Counted from the stretch's first letter, positions 9,348 to 17,663 are shown. The stretch is DNA of 64,000 nucleotides from CAYWKS01 sp964458935 (GCA_964458935.1 CAYWKS010000003.1:107709-171708), one strand, 5' to 3'. Notes: a model not told the origin generated them from the letters alone. A program made the numbers and translations.

Positions 9348-10265
9348 ATGGACGACGCCGCGCTCATCTGGCAGATCGCCGTCTCCGCCGCGATGTTCGT
9401 CTCGGTCGCGATGATCGTGTACACGCTGTTCGGGATCCGGCTTCAACCCGAGCCGCCCGTGAATCGCCGCATCGCCCTGGCGCTGGGCGTCGGGCAACGC
9501 AACACCGTCTTCGAGACCGCCGGCATCCGCCAGTTCATGCTCGCGTGCTTGCTGCTCGCCCGGCGGTTCCCGCTGTTCCGCGAACGCATCCGCCAGGACC
9601 TCGAAGCCTCGGGCAACCCCAACGGCTACACCGTCGAGGAGTACGTGGCGCTGTGCCTGGCGACGGGCCTGATCATGGCCGTGGTCGGCTTCTTCGCGGC
9701 CGGCCTGTTCGGCGCGCTGGGCGTGGTCGTGCTGCTGGGCGCGCCGCTGGTCGGGTTCTACGTGCCGCTGTGGTCCCTGCACGACCAGGCCACCCGCCGC
9801 ACCGCGCGGATCGCCAAGCGGCTGCCCTACACGCTCGACCTGATCGCGCTGCTCATGGAAGCGGGCGCGACCTTCCCCGAGGCGATCGAGACCGTCATCA
9901 AGGACAAGCCCGACGAGGAGTTCAACCAGGAGCTGAAACTCGTCCGCGCCGAGATCGACTTCGGCGCGACCCGCGCCGCGGCGCTGAGTAACATGGCGAT
10001 GCGGATCCCGCTCGATTCGCTGCGGGGGGTCGTCGGGGCGATCAACCAGTCCGAGGCGCTGGGCACGCCCCTGAGCACGATCCTCAAGAGCCAGGCGGCC
10101 ATGCTCCGCCACCTCCGCTCGGTCCGGGCCGAGGAGATGGCGGCCAAGGCGTCGCTGAAGATCCTCGTGCCGAGCCTGCTGATCCTCGCCGCGGTCGTGC
10201 TCGTGGTCTTCTCGCCGATCATCCTGCACCTGATCAATGGCGGGGGCATGGGCGTGGGCCGCTGA
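9348..10265 (+). CDS. tadC: TadC-like inner-membrane platform protein
   Basis: A 305-residue T2SSF-domain membrane protein, partner of TadB. I chose the ATG at 9348, 2 bp after the tadB stop, rather than a GTG 36 bp further upstream inside tadB, because the protein then starts just before its first membrane helix (IAVSAAMFVSVAMIVYTLFG). Other helices lie at about residues 100-145 and 275-297. The central T2SSF part contains LPYTLDLIALLMEAGATFPE, the usual TadC phrase, and SEALGTPLSTILKSQA. It is the last gene of the core Tad run; a short gap with a promoter precedes the next gene. Confidence 0.88.
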   Translation: MDDAALIWQIAVSAAMFVSVAMIVYTLFGIRLQPEPPVNRRIALALGVGQRNTVFETAGIRQFMLACLLLARRFPLFRERIRQDLEASGNPNGYTVEEYVALCLATGLIMAVVGFFAAGLFGALGVVVLLGAPLVGFYVPLWSLHDQATRRTARIAKRLPYTLDLIALLMEAGATFPEAIETVIKDKPDEEFNQELKLVRAEIDFGATRAAALSNMAMRIPLDSLRGVVGAINQSEALGTPLSTILKSQAAMLRHLRSVRAEEMAAKASLKILVPSLLILAAVVLVVFSPIILHLINGGGMGVGR

Positions 10266-10272
10266 GGCCGAC

Positions 10273-10302
10273 TTGGCCGCGACCGCCGCCTCGCCTTACA
10301 CT
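10273..10302 (+). promoter_or_regulatory. Sigma70-type promoter for the FHA gene at 10310, probably leaderless
   Basis: TTGGCC (10273-10278) and TACACT (10297-10302) are separated by 18 bp. The expected transcription start, about 7 nt after the -10, coincides with the ATG at 10310, so the mRNA would begin at or next to the start codon. No Shine-Dalgarno sequence is seen before that ATG, which agrees. Prediction from spacing and consensus only. Confidence 0.5.
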
Positions 10303-10309
10303 GAATCCA

Positions 10310-11254
10310 ATGAATCCGATCCAGATTCGATTGCTGTGCGGCGCCGCCGCCGGGCGCACCCGCCGGTTCGAGCAGCCGGAGCTGAGCTTCGGCCGCAGCG
10401 CCGACAACCATGTCGTCGTCCAGGCGTCGCACGCCTCGCGGCATCACGGCCGGCTCCGCTGGACCGGCGAGGCTTGGGTTGTCGAGAACGCCAGCCCCAA
10501 CGGCACCAGCGTCAACCACCGCAACACCGGCAACAAGCCCGTCACGCTCAAGAGCGGCGACGTCATCAGCGTCGGCAATGAGAAGCTGTTCGACGTGCGG
10601 ATCGAGCCGGCGCCCGACGGACCGGCGGCCGACGCGGCCCCGACGCCCCCGACCGAGCAGCCGCAGCCCGACGCCTTCGCCCCGCCCCCCGACCAGGCCG
10701 CCCGCACCCGGCAGAACTTCGGGCTATGGTTCGGCATCATCGGGTGCCTCGTCGGCGTGATCCTGCTGATGTTCGCGTTCGTCAAGCCGCTCAGCACCGG
10801 CGACCAGTCATCCGGCCCGCGGACAGCCGGGGAACTGACCACCGAGCAGATCCGGACCGAGATCACCCAGCCGGTCGACGCGCCCCGGCAGATGCGCGAG
10901 GCCGAGAGCCACCTCAAGCAAGCCCGCCGCGAGTACCAGCGCTCCATCACCCAGCCCGACAGCGATGCGCTCTACCAGGCCTACCGCAACTACAAGCTCG
11001 CCTACGCCAAATCCGACGGCGAGTTGCTGCAGGAAGGCCTGACCTTCCGCGAATTCAAGCGATGTGAACAGGAACTGGTCGACAGGGTCATCGAGCTGTA
11101 CCAGACCGGGTACAACCAGCTCGGCGCCGGCCAATGGAACCAGGCCGCCCGCACCTTCCGCCGGCTCACCGAAGTCTACCGCGACACGCAGAGCCGCATC
11201 TTCAGGAACGTGACCGCCCAGCTCCGCATCGCCCAGACCCGCGCCCGCCGATGA
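10310..11254 (+). CDS. FHA-domain membrane protein with TPR-like extracytoplasmic domain
   Basis: A 314-residue protein. Residues 1-100 form an FHA domain (FGRSADNHVVV, SRHHGRLRW, NGTSVN), which reads phosphothreonine. A Pro-rich linker (100-130) leads to one membrane helix at about 140-160. The C-terminal ~145 residues are helical with a TPR-like pattern (YNQLGAGQWNQAARTF) similar in style to the tail of the kinase at the left edge. The matching architectures, cytoplasmic kinase or FHA plus extracytoplasmic TPR, suggest partners in one signalling device. The gene has its own promoter directly before the ATG and ends 17 bp before a convergent tRNA gene. Function beyond phosphopeptide binding is unknown. 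Confidence 0.8.
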   Translation: MNPIQIRLLCGAAAGRTRRFEQPELSFGRSADNHVVVQASHASRHHGRLRWTGEAWVVENASPNGTSVNHRNTGNKPVTLKSGDVISVGNEKLFDVRIEPAPDGPAADAAPTPPTEQPQPDAFAPPPDQAARTRQNFGLWFGIIGCLVGVILLMFAFVKPLSTGDQSSGPRTAGELTTEQIRTEITQPVDAPRQMREAESHLKQARREYQRSITQPDSDALYQAYRNYKLAYAKSDGELLQEGLTFREFKRCEQELVDRVIELYQTGYNQLGAGQWNQAARTFRRLTEVYRDTQSRIFRNVTAQLRIAQTRARR

Positions 11255-11271
11255 CCGCCGCCCCCGCTCAA

Positions 11272-11357
11272 TGGCCTCGGTGGGACTCGAACCCACACGG
11301 CCCTTGCGGGCCAGGGGATTTTAAGTCCCCTGCGTCTGCCAGTTCCGCCACGAGGCC
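11272..11357 (-). tRNA. tRNA-Leu (anticodon UAA)
   Basis: Read on the minus strand, the 86-nt gene folds as a class II tRNA: a perfect 7-bp acceptor stem (GGCCTCG with CGAGGCC), an anticodon arm with GGGGA/TCCCC around CTTAAAA giving anticodon TAA, a long variable arm (GGCCC..GGGCC) and a T arm GTGGG-TTCGAGT-CCCAC. The discriminator base is A, as expected for Leu. The 3' CCA is not encoded. Confidence 0.97.
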
Positions 11358-11365
11358 GCGGCGCG

Positions 11366-11371
11366 ATTATA
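11366..11371 (-). promoter_or_regulatory. -10 element of the tRNA-Leu promoter
   Basis: On the minus strand this is a perfect TATAAT, ending 8 nt before the mature 5' end of the tRNA. The predicted start is near 11359, so the primary transcript would need almost no 5' trimming. No good -35 match is visible at 16-18 bp. Confidence 0.6.
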
Positions 11372-11544
11372 GCTGATGTCCGCTGCTTCTTGTCCTGATC
11401 GGACATATCCGTTGGGGTGTTGTGCGCCGCGATGCGCCAAACGAAGCGCCGGACACGCGGGGCATGCTCGCCACGGCCGCGTTCCAGCGGAGGAGCCTTC
11501 GGAGGGGTATGGCCGCCCCCCCATCCACCCTGCCACGCGTGGCC

Positions 11545-11550
11545 TATACT
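11545..11550 (+). promoter_or_regulatory. Candidate -10 for the molybdenum-cofactor operon
   Basis: TATACT lies 40 bp before the moaA ATG, in the only gap ahead of the eight-gene cofactor run. No convincing -35 is seen at 16-18 bp, so the call rests on the -10 match and position. Confidence 0.4.
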
Positions 11551-11590
11551 GGCCTGCGGGGGTTGTTTCGAGCTACTTGGGACGCGGTCG

Positions 11591-12565
11591 ATGACATTGA
11601 TGGATCGTACGGGCAGAAGCATTGCCTACCTGCGGCTCTCGTTGACTCCCGCGTGCCAGATGCGCTGCACCTACTGCCGTCCGGCGTGGCTGGCGAACGA
11701 ACAGGACCGCGGGGCACTGACCGCCCGCGAGCTGACGGCGATGGTGGCACACCTGATTCGTCACCACAGCCTGAAGAAAGTACGCCTCACCGGAGGCGAT
11801 CCAACCGCGCATCCGGAACTCTTGAACATCATCCGCGGCATCGCGTCGATTGGCGGGCTCGACGAGTTGGCCATGACAACGAACGGGCTGTCGCTGGCCC
11901 ACCGGGCGCGCGACTATGCCCGGGCGGGCGTGGGCCGCGTCAACGTGAGCCTGGACTCGCTGGACCGGGCGTGCTTCGAGCGGATGACCGGTGTGGACGG
12001 GCTGGACCGTGTGCTGGCGGGCATCGACGCGGCGCTGGACGCGGGGCTGGCGCCCTTGCGGCTCAACACGGTGGTGCTCCGCGGCGACAACGATCGGGAC
12101 CTGCCCGATCTCGTCGCGTTTGCCGCGGACAAGGGCGTTGAGATCCGTTTCATTGAGCTGATGCCGATGGGGCCGCTGGCGGAACGCTGGGCGGAACGCT
12201 ACGTGCCCGAATCGCGGATGCGATCGGTCCTGGGTGAGACCGTGTCGGATTGGCGACCGCTGGAGCCGGGTCCGTCGTCGGCCCGAAGCTACGACGCGAC
12301 GCTGAGCGATGGCCGGCGTGTGACGATCGGGTTCATCACGCCGATGAGCTGCAACTTCTGCGGCGCGTGCAATCGCCTTCGGATCACTTCCCGTGGCGAG
12401 CTGTACCCTTGCCTGATGGATCGGCATGCCGGTTCGTTGATGCCGGCGTTCCGCCCGCGCTTCGATGCCGCGCGCTTCGATGCATTGCTCGCCCGCGGTT
12501 TGGCCGCCAAGAAGGACGAACACCCCCACGACGGCTTTGCCGTGATGACGACGATCGGAGGCTGA
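11591..12565 (+). CDS. moaA: GTP 3',8-cyclase (radical SAM), first step of molybdopterin synthesis
   Basis: MoaA with MoaC converts GTP to cyclic pyranopterin monophosphate. The 324-residue protein has the radical-SAM cluster motif CQMRCTYC (Cys 22, 26, 29), the SAM-binding TGGDP phrase, a C-terminal second cluster motif CNFCGACNRLRIT with a further Cys 13 residues on, and ends with the double glycine tail typical of MoaA (TIGG). I chose the ATG at 11591; the frame is open further upstream, but that part is low-complexity and has no family similarity. It heads a run of eight cofactor genes that mostly overlap or abut. Confidence 0.95.
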   Translation: MTLMDRTGRSIAYLRLSLTPACQMRCTYCRPAWLANEQDRGALTARELTAMVAHLIRHHSLKKVRLTGGDPTAHPELLNIIRGIASIGGLDELAMTTNGLSLAHRARDYARAGVGRVNVSLDSLDRACFERMTGVDGLDRVLAGIDAALDAGLAPLRLNTVVLRGDNDRDLPDLVAFAADKGVEIRFIELMPMGPLAERWAERYVPESRMRSVLGETVSDWRPLEPGPSSARSYDATLSDGRRVTIGFITPMSCNFCGACNRLRITSRGELYPCLMDRHAGSLMPAFRPRFDAARFDALLARGLAAKKDEHPHDGFAVMTTIGG

Positions 12566-12567
12566 CC

Positions 12568-12921
12568 TTGCCCGCGGACGATACCAGCGAGCGATTGCCG
12601 AAGACCTACAAGCGATTTGTGGACAAGTTCCCCGTGCTGGGTGAGTGCCATGAACGGATCGCGACGGCGGTGGCCGACGCCGGCCCGCTGGATGCAAAAC
12701 AGTGCGCGCTGGTCAAGATCGGCATCTGCGTCGGGGCGGGACTCGAGTCGGCGTTGCGGAGCCACGTGCGCCGGGCGATGCAGGCGGGAGCGACCGAAGC
12801 GGAGGTCGAGCAGGCCATCCTTCTGGGGATGAACACCTGCGGCTTCCCGTCAACGGTTGCGGCGTGGAGTTGGGCGCAGGTGCAGTTCGAACGCGAGCGC
12901 AATGAGCGGGAGGACGAATGA
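12568..12921 (+). CDS. Carboxymuconolactone decarboxylase/AhpD-family protein
   Basis: A 117-residue helical protein of the CMD/AhpD family, recognised from CALVKIGICVGAGLESALRSH followed by AGATEAEVEQAILLGMNT. Family members are decarboxylases or peroxidase-linked disulfide reductases with a CxxC pair before the conserved His; here the CxxC is absent (one Cys only in GICVGAG) although the His (RSH) is kept, so thiol peroxidase chemistry looks unlikely. Translation probably begins at TTG 12568, 2 bp after the moaA stop. The gene overlaps moaD by 4 bp. Its place inside a cofactor operon is unusual and its role is unknown. Confidence 0.8.
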   Translation: MPADDTSERLPKTYKRFVDKFPVLGECHERIATAVADAGPLDAKQCALVKIGICVGAGLESALRSHVRRAMQAGATEAEVEQAILLGMNTCGFPSTVAAWSWAQVQFERERNEREDE

Positions 12922-13169
12922 TGCGGGTGAAGGTGTTGCTCTTCGGGCCGCAGGCGGCGATGGCCAAGGCAAGCTCGATCGATGTAATGGTCGCCGACCG
13001 CGCGGCCACGTGTGACACGGTCAAGGCCGCACTCGCCGAGGCATCGCCGTTGCTCCGCGAATCGATCGACGCTTCAAGGTTGGCGGTGAACCACGCGTTT
13101 GTGTCGGGGGACCACAAGATCACCGAAGCCGATGAGGTGGCGTTGATCGGGCTGGTGTCGGGCGGATGA
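12918..13169 (+). CDS. moaD: Molybdopterin synthase small (sulfur-carrier) subunit
   Basis: An 83-residue ubiquitin-like protein ending in the SGG tail that is thiocarboxylated and donates sulfur to precursor Z. The pattern (VKVLLFGPQAAMA at the start, NHAFVSGDHKITEADEVALI near the end) matches MoaD. There are two consecutive ATG codons at 12918 and 12921; the first overlaps the previous stop. The stop overlaps the moaE start by 4 bp. No moeB (MoaD-activating enzyme) lies in the window. Confidence 0.92.
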   Translation: MMRVKVLLFGPQAAMAKASSIDVMVADRAATCDTVKAALAEASPLLRESIDASRLAVNHAFVSGDHKITEADEVALIGLVSGG

Positions 13170-13567
13170 GCGTTCAAGTGCACATCGTGGATGGCCCGGT
13201 CGAGACGGCTGCCTCGGCGCCCCCCGCCGGCGCCGGTGCGGTGGTGCGTTTCGAGGGCGTGGTCCGCGGCATGGAGGAAGATCGCGCGATCGTGGCCCTT
13301 GACTACGAGGCGTACGAGCCGATGGCGTCCGCAAGGCTGAGCGGGTTGGCGACGACGGCGGTGCAGCGCTTCGGGCTGGTCGCCGCTTGTGTCGAGCACA
13401 GTCGTGGGCGGGTCCCGGTCGGCGCATGCTCGTTTCGATTGACGATCTACTCGGCTCATCGCAAGGAGGGACTCGCGGCGGCGGACTGGTTTATCGATGC
13501 GATGAAATCGGACGTTGCGATCTGGAAGCAGCCGGTGTTCCTGGAGCAGGAGGCCGAACGCGCGTGA
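13166..13567 (+). CDS. moaE: Molybdopterin synthase catalytic subunit
   Basis: A 133-residue MoaE. It forms a heterotetramer with MoaD and inserts the dithiolene sulfurs. Visible family marks are GAVVRFEGVVR near residue 30, LDYEAYEPMA, the HSRGRVPVGA stretch, HRKE and the catalytic-site Lys region MKSDVAIWK near the C-terminus. Starts within the moaD stop (ATGA) and its own stop lies within the GTGA just before moeA, so the two subunits are translated together. Confidence 0.94.
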   Translation: MSVQVHIVDGPVETAASAPPAGAGAVVRFEGVVRGMEEDRAIVALDYEAYEPMASARLSGLATTAVQRFGLVAACVEHSRGRVPVGACSFRLTIYSAHRKEGLAAADWFIDAMKSDVAIWKQPVFLEQEAERA

Positions 13568-13569
13568 CG

Positions 13570-14778
13570 ATGACCGCGAAGCCCTTTGCGTTCAATGCCG
13601 GTGCCCCGGCGATCGCCGCGTGGCTGGCGGCGCTGTCGCACGTCGACACGCAGACCGTTGGCCTGCGCGATGCGCCGGGCCGCGTGCTCGCTGAGCGTGT
13701 CGCGACGGACCGGCCGAGCCCCGCGTGCGATGTCAGCGCGATGGACGGCTACGCGGTCCGGTCGCGTGACCTGGCGGGTGGCTCGCTCCCGATCGCCGGC
13801 GAGGTGGCCACCGGCCAGCATCCGCCGGCGCTCACCGCGGGCGCGACCCTCCGCCTCTTCACCGGCGGCGCCGTGCCCGACGGTGCCGACGCGGTCATCC
13901 CCCGTGAGCAGGTTGACGAGGGCGACGATGCGATCGGGCTGCCGGCTGACCTGGACGTCAGTCCGGGCCAACACATACGGCGGTGCGGCGAGAACGCGCC
14001 GGCGGGCCAGCCGTTCGCGGAACCCGGACGCCGTATCGACAGCGGCCTGATCGCGGCCATGGCGGCGGTGGGTGCCCGGCACGTCAGCGTCTATCGACCC
14101 GTGCGGTGCGCGGCGATCGTAACCGGCAACGAGCTGTCGACCGCCGGCGAGGTCACGCCGTGGCAGGTACGCGACAGCAACGGCCCCGCCTTGGAATCCC
14201 TGTTCGGCCGGCTGCCTTGGATTGAGTGGCAAGGCGTCAGACAGGTCGGCGATTCGCGGGCGCAACTGCAACAGGCGATTGCCGCTGCGCTGGCGTCCGC
14301 CGATTCACTCATCCTGACGGGTGGGGTGTCCATGGGTGACCACGACTGCGTCCCGGACCTCCTCGCAGCGATGGACGTGCGGATCGTATTCCACCGGCTG
14401 CCGATCCGCCCCGGCAAGCCCGTGCTCGGCGGCGTGGCCGAGGGCGGCCGCATGGTGCTCGGGCTGCCGGGCAACCCCGTGTCGGTCCTGGCGACGGCGC
14501 GACGATTCGCGGTCGCCGCGCTGCGCCACGTCGCGGGACTGAAGGCGGCCGAACAGGTCCACACCGCGCGACTGACGAACGCGGGTGACAAGACGCTTGG
14601 CCTCGAATGGTCGCGACTGGTGCGCCGGGTCGGGCCCGACGCAGTGCAGCTTATTGAATCGCGCGGCTCGGGCGACGTGATCTCGGCGGCCGGCAGCGAC
14701 GGGTTCGTGGTGCTGCCCGCCGGGTCCGGCGGCGTCGGGCCCTGGCCTTTTTACCCCTGGGAGGTGCATGGTGACTGA
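13570..14778 (+). CDS. moeA: Molybdopterin molybdenumtransferase
   Basis: MoeA inserts molybdate into adenylylated molybdopterin. The 402-residue protein shows the family marks SAMDGYAVRS (about residue 57), the FTGGAVPDGADAVIP stretch, TGNEL, the ILTGGVSMGDHD loop and RPGKPVLGG with GLPGNPVS. ATG 13570 is preferred; a GTG at 13564 that overlaps the moaE stop would add two residues. The 3' end overlaps moaC by 11 bp. Confidence 0.94.
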   Translation: MTAKPFAFNAGAPAIAAWLAALSHVDTQTVGLRDAPGRVLAERVATDRPSPACDVSAMDGYAVRSRDLAGGSLPIAGEVATGQHPPALTAGATLRLFTGGAVPDGADAVIPREQVDEGDDAIGLPADLDVSPGQHIRRCGENAPAGQPFAEPGRRIDSGLIAAMAAVGARHVSVYRPVRCAAIVTGNELSTAGEVTPWQVRDSNGPALESLFGRLPWIEWQGVRQVGDSRAQLQQAIAAALASADSLILTGGVSMGDHDCVPDLLAAMDVRIVFHRLPIRPGKPVLGGVAEGGRMVLGLPGNPVSVLATARRFAVAALRHVAGLKAAEQVHTARLTNAGDKTLGLEWSRLVRRVGPDAVQLIESRGSGDVISAAGSDGFVVLPAGSGGVGPWPFYPWEVHGD

Positions 14779-15253
14779 GGACAGCACGCGACTGTCGCAC
14801 CTCGATGAGTCGGGGCACGCGCACATGGTCGACGTCGGCGAGAAGCCGATCACGCGCCGCGTCGCCGTGGCCGAAGCGCTCGTTCGCGCCTCGGCGGAGC
14901 TGCTCGAAGCCGTGCGCTCGAACGCCGTAGCCAAGGGCAACGTCATCGAAGTCGCGCGGCTGGCGGGGATCCAGGCCGCCAAACGTACCGACGAGTTGAT
15001 CCCGCTGTGTCACGCGCTGCCCCTCGACTGTGCCGAGGTCGGCATCGACGTGGGCGAGGAAGGCTTGACGATCCGCGCCGAAGTCTCGACGACCTGGAAG
15101 ACCGGGGTGGAGATGGAAGCGCTCACCGCTGTGACCATCGCGGCCCTGACTGTCATCGACATGGGCAAAGCCGTGGACCGGGCGATGGTGATCGACAACG
15201 TGCGTTTGATCAGCAAGACCGGCGGCCGGAGCGGCGATCACGAGGCGTTATGA
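14768..15253 (+). CDS. moaC: Cyclic pyranopterin monophosphate synthase
   Basis: A 161-residue MoaC, partner of MoaA. Recognised by RLSHLDESGHAHMVDV at the start, AKRTDELIPLCHALPL in the middle, TGVEMEALTAVTIAALT and the active-site DMGKAVDR, ending KTGGRSGDHE. Length is normal for the family. It starts inside moeA and its stop overlaps the next start (ATGA). Confidence 0.96.
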   Translation: MVTEDSTRLSHLDESGHAHMVDVGEKPITRRVAVAEALVRASAELLEAVRSNAVAKGNVIEVARLAGIQAAKRTDELIPLCHALPLDCAEVGIDVGEEGLTIRAEVSTTWKTGVEMEALTAVTIAALTVIDMGKAVDRAMVIDNVRLISKTGGRSGDHEAL

Positions 15254-15792
15254 GCATGCGGGTAGCCATCTTGACCGTCAGCGACCGGTGCTCGTGCGGC
15301 GCAACGGAGGACACCTCCGGCCCGGCGCTGGCGGCGCTGGTTCGCCAGCGGCTCGGGGCGCATGTCGTGGCGACGGCCTGCGTGCCGGACGATCGCCGGG
15401 GCATCGCCGATCGGCTCACGGCGTGGGCGAAGACGTCCGAGGCGCCGGACCTGATCCTGACGACCGGCGGGACGGGCCTGGCCCCGCGCGACGTCACCCC
15501 CGAGGCGACGCTGGATGTCCTCGAGCGACGCCACAGCGGCTTGATGGAGCTGATGCGGCTGCGGTGCTACGAGATCACGCCGCGCACGTTTCTCTCCCGG
15601 GGCGAGGCGGGGACGATTGGCCGCTCGCTGATCGTCAACCTCCCGGGCTCGCCACGGGGGGCGAGCGAATGTCTCGAGGCGATCGCCGACGTGCTGCCGC
15701 ATGCGATCGAGACGCTGCGCGGCGAAGTGCAGGACGACGGCCGCCCCGATGCGGTTGCCGAATCGGGCAAGGTCATCGATCATGGCGACTGA
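15250..15792 (+). CDS. mogA: Molybdopterin adenylyltransferase
   Basis: A 180-residue MogA/MoaB-type protein that adenylylates molybdopterin before MoeA inserts molybdate. The family marks are VSDRCSCGATEDTSGP, the TTGGTGLAPRDVTPEA loop and NLPGSPRGASE. The ATG at 15250 overlaps the moaC stop and removes about 80 residues of unrelated upstream frame. With MoeA also present, the whole two-enzyme insertion step is encoded here. Confidence 0.93.
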   Translation: MSMRVAILTVSDRCSCGATEDTSGPALAALVRQRLGAHVVATACVPDDRRGIADRLTAWAKTSEAPDLILTTGGTGLAPRDVTPEATLDVLERRHSGLMELMRLRCYEITPRTFLSRGEAGTIGRSLIVNLPGSPRGASECLEAIADVLPHAIETLRGEVQDDGRPDAVAESGKVIDHGD

Positions 15793-15804
15793 TCGGAGCG
15801 AACC

Positions 15805-16383
15805 ATGTCCAAGGCACACGCGTGGCCGGCGTACATCCTGGCTGGGGGCAAGAGCAGCCGCTTTCAAGGTGACAAGGCGAGGGCGGAACTGCGTGGCAAG
15901 TCGCTGATTGACCACGTGATCGACGCGGTCAAGCCGGTTGCGTCGCGCGTGGTCCTGGTGATCGACCGCGCGCACCGATACGCGGACCTGGGGCTGCCGA
16001 CCGTGATCGATCAACGGCCGGGCGCCGGTCCCCTCGCCGGGCTTCAGGCGGCGCTGATCGACGCCCGCGCGCACGATGATCGCTGGCTGTGGCTGCTTTC
16101 CTGCGACCTGGTCGGGCTGAATCCGGCGTGGTTGACGGCGATCCATGAGGCCAGCGATGAGGGCCGCGACGCCATCGCGTTCCGCGACGATCGTTGGCAG
16201 CCGATGGTCGCCGGCTACCGGGTCGACCTGCTGGAGCTGGTGACCGAGCGGCTCGACTCGGACGACCGTTCGATGCAGGCGTTGTTCAAGGCCGCGCGAA
16301 GCCGCGCCCTGCCGTTGCCAACCGACTGGCCGCGCTCGCCGCAGATCAACACCCGACAGCAACTGCGCGACGCGGGCGGTTAG
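15805..16383 (+). CDS. mobA: Molybdenum cofactor guanylyltransferase
   Basis: A 192-residue MobA that joins GMP to Mo-molybdopterin, giving the bis-MGD form used by nitrate reductases such as the one encoded at 25198. The nucleotide-binding start YILAGGKSSRFQGDKA is clear, as are GPLAGLQAAL and LLSCDLVGL (the usual PCD motif is SCD here), and the C-terminal segment PQINTRQQL matches the typical 'NiNTpeDL' end. The gene ends convergently with nasS: the two stops share bases 16380-16383 (TTAG). Confidence 0.92.
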   Translation: MSKAHAWPAYILAGGKSSRFQGDKARAELRGKSLIDHVIDAVKPVASRVVLVIDRAHRYADLGLPTVIDQRPGAGPLAGLQAALIDARAHDDRWLWLLSCDLVGLNPAWLTAIHEASDEGRDAIAFRDDRWQPMVAGYRVDLLELVTERLDSDDRSMQALFKAARSRALPLPTDWPRSPQINTRQQLRDAGG

Positions 16384-17663
16384 GGATTCACCTTCGCGGC
16401 ATGGGCGACGGGGAACCGGTCGACGTAGTCCAGCGGGCAAGCGGGATCGAAGCTCAAGCCATCGAAGAACCGATCGGCACCCATCTCGATCGGCGTGGTC
16501 GCGTCGGCCAGCGTCCACGACGCATCGTGGATGCCTTCCCACTTGGTATCGATCGTGGGGTAGGCCAGGCCCAGGTCATCGCAGGCGACACGGTAGACGT
16601 CCGGGCGGTACACGGCGTCGGCGATCGCGTGCATGTCGATGCTACGATCGATCTGTCCCCAACGGATCATCTGCGTCTGCAGCCAGACGGCGTGGGACCG
16701 CCACGGGAATGTCGCCGCATATCGGTGAAAGACGTTGAAGTCCGGCAGGATCGCCTCGACCCCGTCGGGCACGTAGGCGTACCGCCCGAGCAGGGGGCGC
16801 TCGACGATGTCCAGAGGCACATTGACGTACGCGGGGCTGCCAACGAGGCGGGCGGCCTCGGCGCGGTTCTCCGGTCCGTCGAGCCACACCGCCGCTTCGA
16901 TCAGCGCCTTGATGACCGCCGCGTGGGTCCGCGGGTGTTGTTCGGCCCAGTCACGCGTGACGCCGAATACCTTCTCCGGCCCATTGTTCCAGATCTCGTA
17001 GCTGGTGATGACGGTGCGGCCGACGCCGCAAGCAATGGCGTGCTGATTCCACGGCTCGCCCACGCAATATCCGGCGATCTCCCCGTTGCTGAGCTGCTCG
17101 ACCATCTGCGGAGGGGGAACGATCGCGAGGTTGACGTCGCGATCCGGTTGAATTCCCGCCTGCGCCATCCAGTAGAGCAACTGGTACTGGTGAGAGGATA
17201 CGGGAAAGACGCTGGCGAAAGTCATGGGCGGCCGTCCGGCGACTCGGTCGGCATCGATCACCGCCTTGAGCGCTCGCGCGGTCACGGGGCGTTGGGCCAT
17301 CGAGCCGGGGTCGGCCTGGCACATGCGGTCGTACAACTCGGCGGAGACGGTGATCGCGTTGCCGTTGAGGTCGAGACTCATCGCCGCGATCATCGGGCAG
17401 GGCATGCCGCTGAAGCCGAGGGTCGAGGCGATGGGCATGCCGGCGAGCATCTGTGCGCCGTCGAGCACGCCGAACGCCACCTTATCGCGGATCGCCGCCC
17501 ACGACGCCTCCACGCAGACCGTCACGTCGAGCCCGTGCCGGGCGAACAGGCCGCGCTCCTGCGCGACGGCGATCGGCGCGCAGTCGGTCAGCGGGATGAT
17601 GCCGATGTCGATCCGCGGCTTTTCCAGCGGCGGCCTGGATGCTGCGGCGGTGCCGGCAATCAT
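16380..17663 (-). CDS. nasS: NasS-like cytoplasmic nitrate sensor
   Basis: A 427-residue protein of the NrtA/CmpA substrate-binding family. It shares the family marks [41 protein letters not shown] and EKVFGVT with the nrtA product at 20327. It has no signal peptide, and its ATG overlaps the nasT stop by 4 bp. NasS proteins sit in the cytoplasm, bind nitrate or nitrite and hold the antiterminator NasT inactive when nitrate is absent. The absence of a signal sequence plus the overlap with an ANTAR gene makes NasS far more likely than a transporter subunit. Confidence 0.9.
   Translation of the reverse strand: MIAGTAAASRPPLEKPRIDIGIIPLTDCAPIAVAQERGLFARHGLDVTVCVEASWAAIRDKVAFGVLDGAQMLAGMPIASTLGFSGMPCPMIAAMSLDLNGNAITVSAELYDRMCQADPGSMAQRPVTARALKAVIDADRVAGRPPMTFASVFPVSSHQYQLLYWMAQAGIQPDRDVNLAIVPPPQMVEQLSNGEIAGYCVGEPWNQHAIACGVGRTVITSYEIWNNGPEKVFGVTRDWAEQHPRTHAAVIKALIEAAVWLDGPENRAEAARLVGSPAYVNVPLDIVERPLLGRYAYVPDGVEAILPDFNVFHRYAATFPWRSHAVWLQTQMIRWGQIDRSIDMHAIADAVYRPDVYRVACDDLGLAYPTIDTKWEGIHDASWTLADATTPIEMGADRFFDGLSFDPACPLDYVDRFPVAHAAKVNP

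Noticed and set aside
16380..17663. nasS as a second nitrate transporter binding protein
   Set aside because: No signal peptide or lipobox, and its start overlaps nasT; the sensor role fits better.
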